The notes beneath the pieces were generated by a model, which saw nothing but the letters and a program-made list of their open reading frames with translations, made no database searches and was not told where the DNA came from. Source: Hermodice carunculata (Eukaryota > Annelida > Polychaeta > Eunicida > Amphinomidae). Taken from it: a DNA stretch of 64,000 bases. The stretch is from positions 82,749,932 to 82,813,931 of the forward strand of contig OZ026623.1 in assembly GCA_964020975.1 (NCBI GenBank), written 5' to 3'. The position numbers and the translations under genes were made by a program. Positions 15,401 through 29,000 of the stretch are shown in pieces (position 1 is the first letter of the stretch; every line of letters starts with the position of its first letter).

Positions 15401-18400
15401 TAATTATTAAGTTCTTGGGGGGGGGGGGATTTTGTGGGAAGTAAGAATATGCTAAAAATTGCAATGTTGGTCTCCAGAATACACCAGGATGCACCAATGC
15501 AGCACTCCTTTCAACACATTAGAGGATTAAGAAAGGGTACCTGTTTACATCTGGTGTAGGATTAAGATAGGGTATTGTGTAAAAATGTCCGCGGCACACC
15601 TGATGTTGAGTATGTGCCCCCCCCCCCCCCGGCTGTATGACCGCGTGGGATTCATCCTCACGCATATCTGGGTACTCCTGGTTCTACACATGCGACCCTG
15701 GGTACCTCTGAACATAACCCTATAAAAGATGGTTCATCAGGGATTTGTTGTTAACAGTTATCGCTTTTGGTAAGATCTGTGTGCAGAATATAAAGGTACT
15801 CACTATAAGATGGGAAAACTCCTATATGGTGATCAAGATTAAAAATCATTATCAAATATTCATAGAAAAGATCAACGATTAGAAAACATGCTATATCGCC
15901 ATAAATCTTATGTAGGCTTTGACTGTAAAATAAAATATCTGACTACATCAACTTTGAACTCCAACATTACAAGCAATATATGTAATAGTGGGGGCGACAG
16001 TAATGCTCTGTTGGTAAAAAAATTAATTTCGATCCCAACAGCAACACGATCCATAATGCCTCCACAGTAAAGCGATGATGATACATTGTACAAACAACAT
16101 ATCGTGTTTTGTTGTTATATTACAGTCAAGAGCCCTTTTGCTTAAAATATTGATTTGGAACTCTACACAATTTAAGATAAGAAAGAATAACAACCAAAAT
16201 ATATTTAAGGAATTAAAGTTGGGAAAAAAATAACAGTTGGGAATTTACTGTGGCATACGTCGATACATTCGATGACAAATGTCTACAAGTTGTACCACGG
16301 TATATCAATTTTTATGTCACGTATTACTGCAATTACACTTGAATATAAAAAGCGTAGCTGTAATTCAACCGGTCGTAATCTGTATAATACGTTTCGGTAA
16401 AAATTACGAAAGCACAATCAATGGTACTTATACCGTCATTAAAATTTACTGCTTGCACGAAATTTCTCCAGACATATACCTTCATGTATATCAGCATACA
16501 AAAATTGCCCAGTTGAATATCCCATGCAATCATCGGGGACATGAGTGCAAGAAGGGCAAAGGTGCCTACAGGTAATTTCTCTTTACTTGCGACCACTACT
16601 GTATATTGCGCTCGTTAAACAACGCAGCGAGTCAGCAAGTGTACGTTCTGGTATTACAATAGTGCGCTTATTCGTACCAACCAGGGCGTGACACAGCGTC
16701 TCGACCGTACAGGCCAACTGGATTTCAATAGTTGCTATAGCTACTTTGAATGCCAGGGCACGCCCTCTTTCTTGTATACTCAGTCCCATTGAAGCACTGG
16801 TGGATTCCGAAAGTAATGTGTCCGAAGATAATAGCTTTCTTTTCATAGATCATTGTGAAAAAAAGCGACGGCAGTTGGACCGTGTCTTATTTGCTGCGTT
16901 GTATCATTAGCATAGATTAATTCAAGAGCCACAATTACTCAGCAACATGGTCACATTGCATGACCACCCCCTTGCATGTATTTAGAGACACTACCCATTT
17001 GCAGAGAGGTGTGGCTTTCAGTACACAGAGAAAAGTGGCATATTTTATCTGCGTCTGTGGCGGCTTGTGTTATCTTACTGTGAAGAAATGAAGAAAAAAA
17101 ATCTTAAGTTTTCTCACACTTTAAATAAGCTTACAAAATAGGTGTATGTGATTATGTGAAAATAAGTTCACCTCCCACCATTAAAAAAATCAGATAAGCA
17201 ACAGAGAGCCACGAAGCTTAATGTGCAGAGTATGTCAAGAAAATACCGGCCAAGGAGCAAATATTCAAAGGAGAATTAACATGTGTTTTTGGATGGCAAA
17301 TAATCTGTGTGTAAACGAGAGGTCATTACACTGCTCAAGTACAGTGGTGCCAAACAGACCCATTCACTCGTAAATATTTTCTTCTCGCTACTCAGGTAGA
17401 GAAAAGCTTTCTCTGACATCAAAGCATAACCTAGAGGTCAGCGGTGCTGAGTCAGCGCCTTGACCTTTTTGTTGAGTGACCTAACCTTGTGGGGTCATAC
17501 ACTACAAAAACGTGGCGTTGGCTTGAACAGTGTGCACAGAGATTTAAATACACGGGCGACGTAAATCGTTCAGAAAAAAAGGGCACTTACGAAATATGCG
17601 GCACGATTTAATTCAAGATTTGACGATGGGCGCATTCAAATGAAACTTCCATGTTTACAAACAGGCTGCAGTAACGTGACGAAACGAAGATTGCCATAAT
17701 TTACGTGACACCCACACTGTCAATTTACAAGTAATAATTATTTTTGTTGGTTAGGATATTGAGATTATACCATAAACTTTATCATTTTTGTTCAGGGTTG
17801 CACCACGCCCCCCTTTTTTTCGAAAGTTGCATGTCAATGGATGCCATCAATGGAAGGGGAGAAAGTACAGTTCACATGTATCGCTGACAATTTGCGCATG
17901 CAGTGTGACGAGATGTCAGAGCCGGTGCAATATAATATAATAGAATAGAATAGAATAGAATAGAATAGAATAGAATAGAATAGAATAGACACTACAAGTT
18001 TTGTTCTTGCAGTTCGCCGTAGTTATAGAGAAGATTCTGAGGTCCTCTGATATTTTACTCCGGTGAAGGTTCTGGAAGCACCAACAATTCAACAGAATGT
18101 TTAGAAATAAAGATTGAAATGGATAATGTGGGAATAGGCCTACGTTAATTTTTCATGTGTAAAGTATGGACGCACAAATTCGCAAAATGTGCACATACAA
18201 GAATTTCAATCGTTTCCAACTTAAATATTTTTAACCATGCCATCTTTCAGCTAAGAACAACAACTGATTCCGAACATGGAGTAATCAGCTAACCCTCTGA
18301 TCTGATTTTTCCTAGGTTTTGTGAAGTGCAACACACGAGATCATATATCACCTTGCTCGCAGACTGACGCTAAACCTCAAAGCTCATAAATGGTTAACAA

Positions 18401-19883
18401 GGTACAATGAAAAATGTGATATAACAAATTAAAAAATAAAGGTATAAAACAAATAACAGTAAAATATATGTAACTAACCACACATCACCAGAGGAATTTG
18501 GCATAACGCAAATTAGGTGTAATTTTGTAATTTAACGCCAATGCTTGACCGATCTTTGGATCACAATTTGAACATTTTCACCCTTGAATCGAGAGGTGTT
18601 GCACATCCCACAATTTTCATATGATGTGTTACGAGTCTACCTGTCCATACGGTCTAAAGATTTATCTACTCCCACTAAACGATCAGAAAGAAAGAAAGAA
18701 AGAAAGAAAGAAAAGAAAGAAAGAAAAAGTAAGAGAAAGAAAGTTATGTGGACGCCATGCTGTACTGTCCTTCAGCATACTGACGGTTGAGATGATTGTT
18801 TTCCAGCCCCTTTCGTATTTTTCTGTTTCTGTCTTAAGAACTGCCCAGCAGGGATACATAAACCCGAGAACATAAAACTATTGAATTCCAAATGTAGTTG
18901 CATCGGTGCCACGATTCCGCCAGGCGCAAGGCAAAGTAGTCTGATAATAGAGCCATCTGGCGACTGCCGTAAAAATTAAAATTTATCGATCGTTGGTAAT
19001 AGTATTTTATTTTATAACTCAGTAAAGCGCTGTTTCTACTGTCCTATCGAGACCATGAACTTGAAACATACAAGAAGGGGATTCTAAAATACAGGAAAAT
19101 AAGAATTAAAACATGATCAATAAAAATTGGTAGATAAACTTTATTGAGTCTAAGTGTGCACCGTCATAGCGGTAATTTGACAGTTTGAGAATAAAATACA
19201 TGGCTGTATGTCTCGCTAGATATCAATTCATTGCGTGGCCACACGGACTAAAATTAAGTGAACCATACATACATACATACATACATGCACACATACATGC
19301 ATACATACATACACAATTGTGCTACAAAATTGCAATGTGGTCGTGGTTAATGGTGACACGACATGGAGTGACACTGAACAATATGCACTCTAAATAGGCA
19401 CATACGTAACATGGACCAGAGAGTGAAAATGTACATAATTATATCTCTCGTTTGGAAATGTGTGACACTAATTCTATTTGGGAAAGAATTATGTGGCGCC
19501 AGTGTTGGAACTCTTAATGGGATCAAAGGGTCCTGGGTAGCCTTAATGGACATGCAGTGACATAAACTTAATGCAAATTTTTGTTTCTTTTCATTTTCCA
19601 GGAAAGAGAATTATTTGACCGAAAATGGTTGTCTTAAAATGTTAGCTATTATGTTAATTAATCCGCAAACTATATTATATTCTGAAAAAACTTTAATATC
19701 TAAATTAAAGCAAGTATCCTTTGTCCCAAAACCCCACCAGGGGTTCTAATTTTCACGAATGTACCCCAAGGACATATTCAAGTTAAATGTATGCTAACCA
19801 AACGATCTAACACACTAATGTATTGAAACAGTTTCTTTTAATTGCCGGACACACTTACACTGTCGTCTGAAATCGTTCCACAG
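15401..19883. other. Non-coding stretch with simple repeats
   Basis: No gene recognised. It has a G tract at about 15417-15428, a C tract at about 15617-15630, a pentanucleotide repeat (TAGAA)n at 17941-17989, (GAAA)n at 18685-18743 and (CATA)n at 19264-19314. A lysine-rich frame over the GAAA repeat is an artefact. Confidence 0.55.
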
Positions 19884-20216
19884 GATCCACAATGTTACAT
19901 CTCGGAGGTTCTCGCTGCTTCGCGCCTTCAAAGTTGTGCTGCATTGTTCCGGTGAGTGCATGCCCTGGTGGTGCTTTTATCAACCATCACCGGGTATACA
20001 TTCATCCGGTACGATGTGGGCGATACAGCACTCCTGGTGTTGAAAGAACCAACCTTGACGAGATCAAAGAGAAGGGCAGTTTAGTATATACAATTTCACT
20101 GATCTTAGGACGTTTTCTAGCCAAATACATGCAATCAATATTGGAGTACACTACTGTTGTTAATATGCTTTAATACTCTGATCAATACATGTTTCTCAGG
20201 TTATCTGTGCACTGCT

Positions 20217-20264
<48 letters not shown>

Positions 20265-20270
20265 CATATA

Positions 20271-20349
<79 letters not shown>

Positions 20350-20514
20350 TGCAATTCGATGTAAATTTTGTTATAATCGCAACTTATTGTTTTTTGCAGG
20401 TATTTCCACCAGGCACATATCGCTATACGAAGAGAGCTCACTTTCAATGCAAGGCCAATAATACTATGCATACGAGTCACATGAGGTTGCACGACAAAAG
20501 TCCAACAACAGGAT
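19884..20514 (+). CDS. Possible two-exon small ORF, unknown function
   Basis: Exon 1 would be 19884-19951 and exon 2 20400-20514, with a 448-bp intron. Exon 1 follows a good acceptor (CGTTCCACAG) and ends at a good donor (G|GTGAGTGC). Exon 2 follows TTTTTTGCAG. The ATG at 19892 gives 20 codons in exon 1, ending in phase 0. These join in frame to 37 codons in exon 2 that stop with TGA at 20512-20514. The predicted product is about 57 residues with several Cys and many His in the second half. No family is recognised. All three frames of exon 1 are open, so the frame choice rests only on the join. The intron contains the CA/TA microsatellite. Confidence 0.22.
20220..20347. repeat. Compound (CA)n(TA)n microsatellite
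   Basis: A pure CA run passes into a long TA run. It lies in the intron of the possible small gene around it. Confidence 0.95.
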
Positions 20515-20987
20515 GAGATGAAAGAACAGAAAAAAAAACTACCAGCATCAGATTGTCTGCGTGGATATACTATGCAAGTCGATCTTGTCAACCGAGGGCG
20601 AAGAAACGCGACTACCCTGTTGTCTGAGGAACCATGACTATTTTATCAACTGAGGAATTGTGGCATTCTAATGGTTTTAAGAATGAAAACCTCCACGCTC
20701 TTCAGCAAAGGAATGCGATCATGAAGATTTTTAGTGAAATGTGAAATCACGAGATCACTGCAGACCGTTGCAAGCAACGTGGCCGTATAAGACATTCCAA
20801 TGTTTAATACGACCGAAGAGATATCGGGCCCCGGTCGGTATCTGACCCTGTAAACTTTATTTGTGGTGCTAGTCATTATGCAGAATCAAGATCATGAATA
20901 TAGCATCAGTCGTGCCCTCTGTTTACATAATCCACATAACGTTCATCTTAAAGGTTTATGTTGGCAAAATGACGTTCATATTGTATA
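20515..20987. other. Non-coding stretch, no gene seen
   Basis: Nothing recognisable on either strand. Confidence 0.55.
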
Positions 20988-20993
20988 CATAGG

Positions 20994-21180
20994 CAGAGGT
21001 GCCAAGTTGCCCAACATATAAAACGGGTGCTCAAGCTGAAAAATGTTGCAAAAAGCGGGAGTCCTATTATATTATAATGGAGGAAACAGGTGAAAAAGCG
21101 GGAGATAGACAAATTTAGGTGATTTATGTCATTAGAAAAACGGGAGATCTCCCGCCAAATCGGGAGACTTGGCACCTCTG
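20994..21180. mobile_element. hAT-like MITE with 6-bp target duplication
   Basis: The element begins CAGAGGTGCCAAGT and ends with the exact reverse complement ACTTGGCACCTCTG, a perfect 14-bp terminal repeat with weaker pairing beyond. It is flanked on both sides by CATAGG (20988-20993 and 21181-21186), a precise 6-bp target-site duplication. CAGAG-type ends are typical of hAT elements; most make 8-bp duplications, but groups with 5-6 bp are known. The 187-bp body has no ORF and contains a perfect 14-bp palindrome (CGGGAGATCTCCCG) at 21141-21154. Confidence 0.8.
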
Positions 21181-22204
21181 CATAGGCAAACCATCATTGA
21201 TTCTGTTTATGGCTGAAACAAAATTTGATTCTTGTTCGCACCAAAACCACAACCTGCATAGCTAGGGGTGGGTTATTGTAAATATTGGCGAGCGATGAAC
21301 GATTGATGTTTCAATCATAAACTTTGATGATTCACTCGTTTGTACTCATCGCATAATTTCATTATTAAAAAAAAAATGAGTTTCAATGATATACACACTA
21401 GCTGTAACAATATTTCCGATGTGCACACGAATTTCGCAATTACCATCGCCGTATAGAGCGCGTGTCACGAGTGCGTTACGTTGTAACCAACTTACGTCAG
21501 ATGTGGATGATGTCGCCAGAAGTAGCCATGGATGGATCACTTGGAAGAAAAACCTGAACTAGTTCGTCACCACTGATAGCATCATTCTGTTATGCATATT
21601 ATATGACATGTAAATTAATGACAATTAAATAGACAAAAAGCGACTCTTTTTTCAGCATGGCGTGAAGGGATAGGTAGTCATTGAATTATCATAAATTGTT
21701 TTAACTTAAGTATTTACCGTCTGTTAAACGAGCACTAATTTCGTTGCAATACTATTAGTATAACACAGCTACACTCTTTATGCAAAGCGGTCCTTGTGGT
21801 AATATCTTTATTTCAAAACAGAAAATTCTACCGTTGTGTGAGTTAAATTTTGAATAATATTTCCACAAGCAGCCGTCGTGTTATACAACTAAATCAAAAC
21901 CGGCCTATTTCACTTAAAGTGAGCAGGTGATAGGCTGAATAGTGCAGATATGCACTTTAAATTTCACCTTATTCTATAGATTTATCACTTCAGTTTTTAT
22001 ATTGATCAATTGTAGAATGTACATACACTTGACTTGTCAGTTTATTGTAGTTGTTGTTTTGTATGTAAATTCATTAATACATTTTTTTTCCAAAAACTAA
22101 AAGAATTAATGTATGTGAATAGAGTACTTTGATGTCTGCTCGGTCTCTTCATGTCCAGTTTACGTTTCGTCTATGAAAATTATCTCTGCTTGATCTCTTT
22201 ACTT

Positions 22205-22438
22205 CTAGTTCACGTGTGCTCTCTCAATATCACGTCGTTTTATCGTCTGGTTACACTGATCTCGTCTTGTATAATTAGGTATCTTCCCGTCAACAAGGCG
22301 GCTGTGTGTGGCTGTCTTTGCAATGAAATACTGATAGTTTTCTTTCAAATGAATTAGACCTCTTCTGCCATGCTCAATTCTGAGCTGTAGCTCTTTCAGG
22401 GCAGTTTGTAACTTGACTGTATTGTCTTCGGTTGACAT
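22205..22438 (-). CDS. Possible coding exon, unknown function
   Basis: A 77-codon minus-strand frame starts at ATG. Its first 60 residues have a charged, helix-like composition (an LQTALKELQLRIEHG stretch) rather than the low-complexity look of nearby chance frames. No upstream acceptor and no clear donor were found, and no family is recognised. The last 20 codons run into a degenerate GA-rich repeat. It may be a first exon, a retro-copy fragment or chance. Confidence 0.15.
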   Translation of the reverse strand: MSTEDNTVKLQTALKELQLRIEHGRRGLIHLKENYQYFIAKTATHSRLVDGKIPNYTRRDQCNQTIKRRDIERAHVN

Positions 22439-25400
22439 TGGCCAAATTCTTTTTAAAAAGCCACTGAAGTGGTCCTACATCTAAAAACTTGCACAGTGTG
22501 TGTGTGGGGGGGGGGGGCTGGGATGGGGATGGGGTTGGGGTTGCATGTGGCTCAGTGGCTTAGAGCAGCTTGGTATTTTTAATATATTTATTCAATTCAT
22601 ATAATATTATTGATAATCCCAAGATGGGTATTATACTTCCTCGTAATTGTAGTGCATATTACTTTCATACAACAAATAAAGTTAAAGATGCGGAATCCTG
22701 CATGGGTCCCTACGGTGCAGGAAACACAAATATGGGTCAAGTTAAACTGACTCGAGCTACCATTCGCTTTGAACTGAGTTTGCTTGAAGAAAAGGCCACC
22801 TAACGGTGTATGGTTTAAAGGAATGGGTGTACATACTGGTGATAGAGAAATGATGTGTTATTCACGTAGAGTTAGCTTCGTGCATTTCAATTATATTTAT
22901 TGTAACTAGATTTACAAAGACAACACAATGTTGTGTTTTTGTAGGTAATGTATGTTTGTTTCTAATTTTGTATCTTGTGCAATTGCCACTTGAGTTGTTT
23001 CTGTTGTTTTACATGTAACGGAGCCTTTGTGTCCACCTAGCGTGGTACGCAAATAAAGGATCAATTATCAGTAGAAAGCGAAAAATTCTGACATGAAACA
23101 CGGAAATAGCTCTACTTGCCACTGGTGCTTATTTCAGACATGGGCAAATCACTGCATAGAGTTGGGCTTGCTTGCATGTTGTCAAGTGCTTATAGTCATA
23201 GATGTATGTATCTTTTTAACACTCTTACCCCAAACATGTTGTGTCCATGAGTACAATAAAATAAGTCAATATTGCTGCACTAAAATGTTGCAAGAAGATT
23301 TGAAAATACACTCCTATGAATGCAAATAGGCGTTCCAAGCATTGATTTATATTTATGCTCCCGATATCAATTGATTCAGTCCAAAGGTTCAGATTCTAAA
23401 TCATCCGAAGAAGTGCAAAATAATCACGTGATAAAACTCTGTGCTGAAACAAGATGGCCGCTGCCCAACTTATGCAGATTGAATGTGTTATGTTTTGAAG
23501 AAAGCTGGTGTTGGTGCTCATCTGTAGTGACATGGAAGGCAGTCATAATCTGTGTATAACGTCCTTCAGACATAAAGTAAAACAAAAACGTATTTCTTAC
23601 TCACTGAAGCCTGCTTAATAACATGCCACTAGCCTATATACACTTATCAGTGTGACATGAGAGCATGTCTCAGGTCATTTCCACATTTAAAATTTAATCT
23701 GGATTGAGGTTGAATTTGATTGCAAAATCCGGGTAACATTTCAAGGTAAACGCGGATTGAGATACAGTCATGCATGCAATTTGCTATTATTAATAGAATA
23801 TAGTGTTTTACTCACCCGACTTTTTCACTTTCGAACTTTTGCTTAATCTAAAAAGAATTGACATTTACTTGTACTAATTTTGCCGAAGCATTTCAGTCTA
23901 AATCTACAATTCTTTTTGTTTTGAAGATGGAATGAAGATACAGTGTAAATAGGGTTGCCGGTGAGCGAGACCTCGCGTGTTTCCTTTCAAGAACGTGAAA
24001 TCACGAGTTAAGGACGCAGGCTTGAAGTGAGATAAATAGGTCTACCAAATATGCTACAGGCAGGAAGTGACGTGCACTTAAGTGTGATGATGTGTTGCAG
24101 GGGTTACACAAGACACATTTGCTGCCATGACATGAATAAGTTATTACTCTATGAGAATAGTACTTGTAGAATTCTCACACTTATGTACAGTTGTAGCTAT
24201 AGAATACATCGGTATTTGTATTTTGTTGACTTCGACAAAATTAAAGTCTATCTAGAAGGGAGACAGCTGATAGTACATGGACAGATCATAAGCTAATTAT
24301 CTTTTTGTGTTTTGTTTTAAAAAATTAGCACTTTAGTTTCCACGAGAGTATCGTCATGGATTTTTGTAAGAATGACCTTAAAAAGTCTGCCGATTCAACG
24401 CCAAACTTACGCGTTACTGAATTTAGACGCTACATGAAGACGTTAAAAATGCTATTTCTGCAGTCTGTCACGCTGTGACGTCAGTGCCATAAACCCGGAT
24501 GTGTTCAGGGTTGCGACATGATTGGCGTTTGTTGATAGTCTGTGTTTATGGGGCAAGAGTTCTCATCCCTTCTCGTTTTGCCACAAGCTGGGTACATTGC
24601 CTGTGAGCATTATTCACATGATATATGTCAAATTCAGGAAACGATTTGTAAAAACACAAAAAGCCATGTATACTATCCTATCCCAGTCATATACTAAGAC
24701 ATGGTTAATTCGTCTTTCATTCAAGGCATTAAGTCACAAGGTCATTTTTCTTTGTCCACATTAAACGTGATCACTGCGACACATCCCAGTGAAAAGTAGG
24801 ATTTATTGAAAGGCAAAATTAGCTGTAGTCTGGACTGGAAACGTGGGCGGGAGCGGTGTGGAGATGGGAGTTGCTTTTGTATCAAAGGTTACCAAGGCCG
24901 CTCAGTTTCGACGGATATTATTTTGCGACATCAGAATGTAGTCAAGACTGCGACAGAAGGGAGTATATTCTGGCAAGCGTCCATGCTGTCCTTCGTGGGT
25001 TATAAAGTAAGTCTTGTCAGTCCCAAATGGTTCTGACGGAATTAGATGTAGAACCATAGTCAAAAATACTAAAAAACCCAAGCAAAATGATTACAAATTC
25101 TTGTGCAACATCACCATGCAATTTCAAATGTAAGTAGAGAACTAAGGGTCTCATAAACCTGGAACTGTCTTCATAGTCAACTCACTGTTAGGCATCCTCA
25201 GGATTTTTGTATATATTCCGTAAATTCTTACAGTGCAAGTATAATAGCGGATGTAATATTCTTTGCTGTTGTCTGTTTGGTAGTTTTTGGTATAATTTCG
25301 TAGCACATCACGGAAAACCAGCACTTTGATCGAAGCTCATCAGTATGCCGAGCGAGCAAAGAAGGTTGGCCCAATGTAATGTAACATTGGGTCAATCTTC

Positions 25401-25554
25401 ATTGCTTGCTGGGCAGATGGCTTGCAACACAGCAGTGTGTACCGTCGTATGCACTTGGATGCACTGCAAGCACTTTGATCCCAGCAAACAACTTGGTAAA
25501 TGAGAGGACTGGAAAGAAAAATTTTTATGTAACCTGCGTGTAAAAGGTCTAACA

Positions 25555-25555
25555 T

Positions 25556-25593
<38 letters not shown>
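25555..25593. repeat. (GAT)n microsatellite
   Basis: About 13 uninterrupted GAT units. Confidence 0.95.
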
Positions 25594-25981
25594 CGATCTG
25601 TGCATTTTCATTATTGACTCAGCAAATATAGTGAGCTACTTTGGAAACCTATAAATACAATATGTCACTCACTGTAGCGTGTGAACGGACTATACGTCTT
25701 CTAAAAATGAAACGGAAGGATGCAAGATCAAGCAAATCACAAATCATTCGCTTTATAAATAATTGTGCATGCTCCAAGTTTTGGCCTACGTTCGGTTTGC
25801 AGTCTCGCCTTTTGTTATCAATACCATACGTAATTTCCCAACAGTAACATATCGCTTGTTTCTTAGTGACGTGTCGTCAATAGTAATTTGCAGTACTAAA
25901 CTGAGCAATAGCACACCCAGTAATATTTGATGTATGTATTTTTTAAAGGAGGGAATCATAGTAAGAAGTTAATTATCACTT

Positions 25982-26071
25982 ACATATTTATCATGGTATT
26001 GTCGGTACAATGCCAAATGTTACGAGGTTACAAATGCGCATGCGCACAATATTTCCCGATGATAAATATGT
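25982..26071. repeat. 90-bp inverted repeat around an NRF1-like palindrome
   Basis: Perfect 13-bp arms (ACATATTTATCAT at 25982-25994 and its complement at 26059-26071) enclose about 64 bp. Inside, at 26035-26046, is TGCGCATGCGCA, a perfect palindrome that matches the known NRF1 consensus YGCGCAYGCGCR. It could be a tiny inverted-repeat element or a coincidence. No gene starts beside it. Confidence 0.45.
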
Positions 26072-29000
26072 TATTTTGACTCCAGCAAAGTGTTCCTCAT
26101 AAAGCTATGCTATAAGCTTAGGCTTCTTGTGTGTGCAAGTTCAGAAGAAAAAACTTTTCTTTTTATTTTTTGGCATACAGATGATATACTTTTTGCGGTT
26201 TCTGTCCTTAAGGCCAAATGTACAGAAGGGATGTCCCGTATATAGTTTGCTGAAATAAATATGCGAGAAAACGTTTCCTTTTAAAGAGATTTGCATAGAT
26301 TTTTATTGACAAAGATTAGGTCACGTGTCAGTAAGATGAGAAAGAAATCATACGTAAAATGATCATAAACGTATTATTAAAGTATGTTCAAATGATATAC
26401 GCATTATCAACTTTTTGTGTTGCAAACGTTAACTCATATAACCGCGAAAATGTAAAAAACAAAGCAAAAAAAATTCTTTCGTAGAGTTCCTTGGTGTGTT
26501 ATCCTTGTAAGATATACGCAAGAATAAGCAGCAGCAGACAAATGGCATATTCTGTAAATAAGGATAGCTTCCATAGCGCCACATTAACGGCTGCCGTGTA
26601 CAGACCGTTATTCTGTTTGCATTGTATCGCAGGTTATCTCACATTGAGCCACGCGTCAAGGAAAGGTAATTGGAAGACACCTTTACATGCACTGGCATCA
26701 CGCTTTATTCCATTCTAATTCATACTGAACTACATAAAACTTTAGTAAAATTTCAAGCAAAACAAGGATGGAACTGTTTTTTGCGACCTGTGGAATAAGG
26801 CGTGGTTATAGGTGTATTCCTCCCGCCGACAGCGCGTCAATTGAATTCATTGTGCCATATGGAATTGGTACAGATCCAACCCAAACTACTTCATTGCCTG
26901 AGTGTCCTGTACAATGATTATTAATTTTTGGATATACACACTCAGTATCCAGTGTTTGTTTACTGTGGGCTTGGGTACATAGATTTATACTCCCGTGTAT
27001 TTAGTCGACACCCCAAACGAGGTGTCAGTGGCTTTGTATATATTGCTGCCGTGGAGGCCTAGCTTCAAACATCGCGCAAGGATACACCTCACTAACTGCC
27101 AACTTAGGAACGGTGCTGATTTGAAACAGAATTCTACTTTCTCTGTACTGTTTATATATTAAGAAAGTGGACCTTTAGCACGATGTCACAACATATCTGC
27201 GAATTATTATTACGTCTTACCATATTCATTGTCAAAATATTAACGCACAAAGTGAGATGTAGCATTAGAATTATGCAAAGAACATATCTCTCCGCACTCT
27301 GTTCACAGATGTATTTTTGTGTAGCATGTATACTTTAGATATTCCAGGTATATTTTTTATCTTCGTATTGCGTATCACATTGTATATATGTTTGTCTGAT
27401 AGGGTGTTTACGGTGACATTCCCGTCACTCTGACTGCGTGCGTGACACGCCTCTTGATCAATGCTTAGAGTAAATGGACGGTAGAGATAAACGTAGCAAC
27501 GGTCTGAGTTAAGGTCTGGTGTTGCATGACACGTGTATGTAGATTCATTAGTATAATGTTATCGGGTGTGTGGAGATTGTGACTGGATGTGGCGGCATGG
27601 GATTTTTTAATGAAAAGAGGGATGTGCCACCAACAGGGATATATCCTTGAATAATGTGGTAAAATGCGAAGGTATAATGAAGTGATTTTGAACTTCAAAC
27701 ATATCAGACTGTCACTTATATTGTAAATGTATGACAGCGCCTTTGTGCAATTTGAGTTTTCAGTGCCCCCACCCTTACCCCCTCAAATATAGTAGGCGAT
27801 GACAACTGGTCTTACTTTTATGTTTGGTAGTAATTCTGATAAGGTATCTAACCCAAATCAAAAAGTTTTCATAATTCTTCGAATGTACAATCAGATTTAC
27901 TCCAGCAGCGCAAACTTCTGACTGAGCCAGGAACTTTCCTGAGCGCACTTCGGGCGCAATGCATCCAAAGCGCGCCTAGGAAACAGTTGACCTGGGTCAT
28001 TTTTATATGGCCTGTGCTCTTTTATGGTAAGAGTTGGCATGCTGGTACTTGAACGAAAAGCTGGTTTGCAAGTAACGTGAATGTGGTTTTGTTATGTAGA
28101 TTCAGAGCACAAGAGCTTTTGTCGAAACTGCTTATGAAAAGTTTCGGGGCACTGGAATGTGCAGCAAAATGATAATACAATTGTTATTTACAGAAACCGC
28201 ATCTCCACTTTAGACGCTTTGTTAGACAAGTGATACAAAGTTGTCATTTTTGTGATGCTTCCCACCAAATGCCCATGGCGCTGTCATATAGCATCGGTGA
28301 CACATCCCTCTTGCACGTATGGTTCATAAATGGCCTCAAGAAGTGGATCGGGCCTCGTTTAATTCGGATGTGCGATCGGTGAAGCGGGTATCTGTATATA
28401 GGAATGGTGTTTGGTACTAAAATCCTTGGATAAAAATGTTTTAATTAAAAGGGAATGTAGAGTCTTTCTAGTCTAAACATAAATACGTGTTTTCAAAGCG
28501 AGTGGGACTTCGCGCTTGGTGCGGTGGGTAATCTGGCAAAACTGCTTGCTGCGACCCCTGGAGCCGACTTTGAGATCACTTTACCTCAACTCTGAAGGAA
28601 TGATTGGTTTAAGCTTAAGTGTTTCAAATGCCACGTTAAAAAGTATGTAAGGCTTTAGGTTCAAATAGCTAATTTGAGATGTCAAAACAATGTAGTAGAA
28701 GAAATCTTCATCTATATTTCAAAATGTTCCTTTTAATAGACAATGACGTATAAAGAATGACTGTATTTTAGTTTCCTCGTGAAATTGAAATAATCCAAAA
28801 CAATGATATTACGGTCAACAGTCTTGAAAATGCAAAGCTCCCAAGTATATTTAGATTCATGATAAATTGACAGATTGGGTAAAAGATAACAGGAAATGCT
28901 AATTTGCAAAAGCAGAGATTCCCCATTGCTTTAAATATGATAAGGCAATTCGGGGGTATTTCAAATTAATTGCAAATAAAAAACATCGCTTTAGTTCAAT

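Noticed and set aside
22547-22590. Second tRNA-like SINE (A box TGGCTCAGTGG)
   Set aside because: No B box follows at the proper distance, so the match to an 11-base A box alone is too weak.
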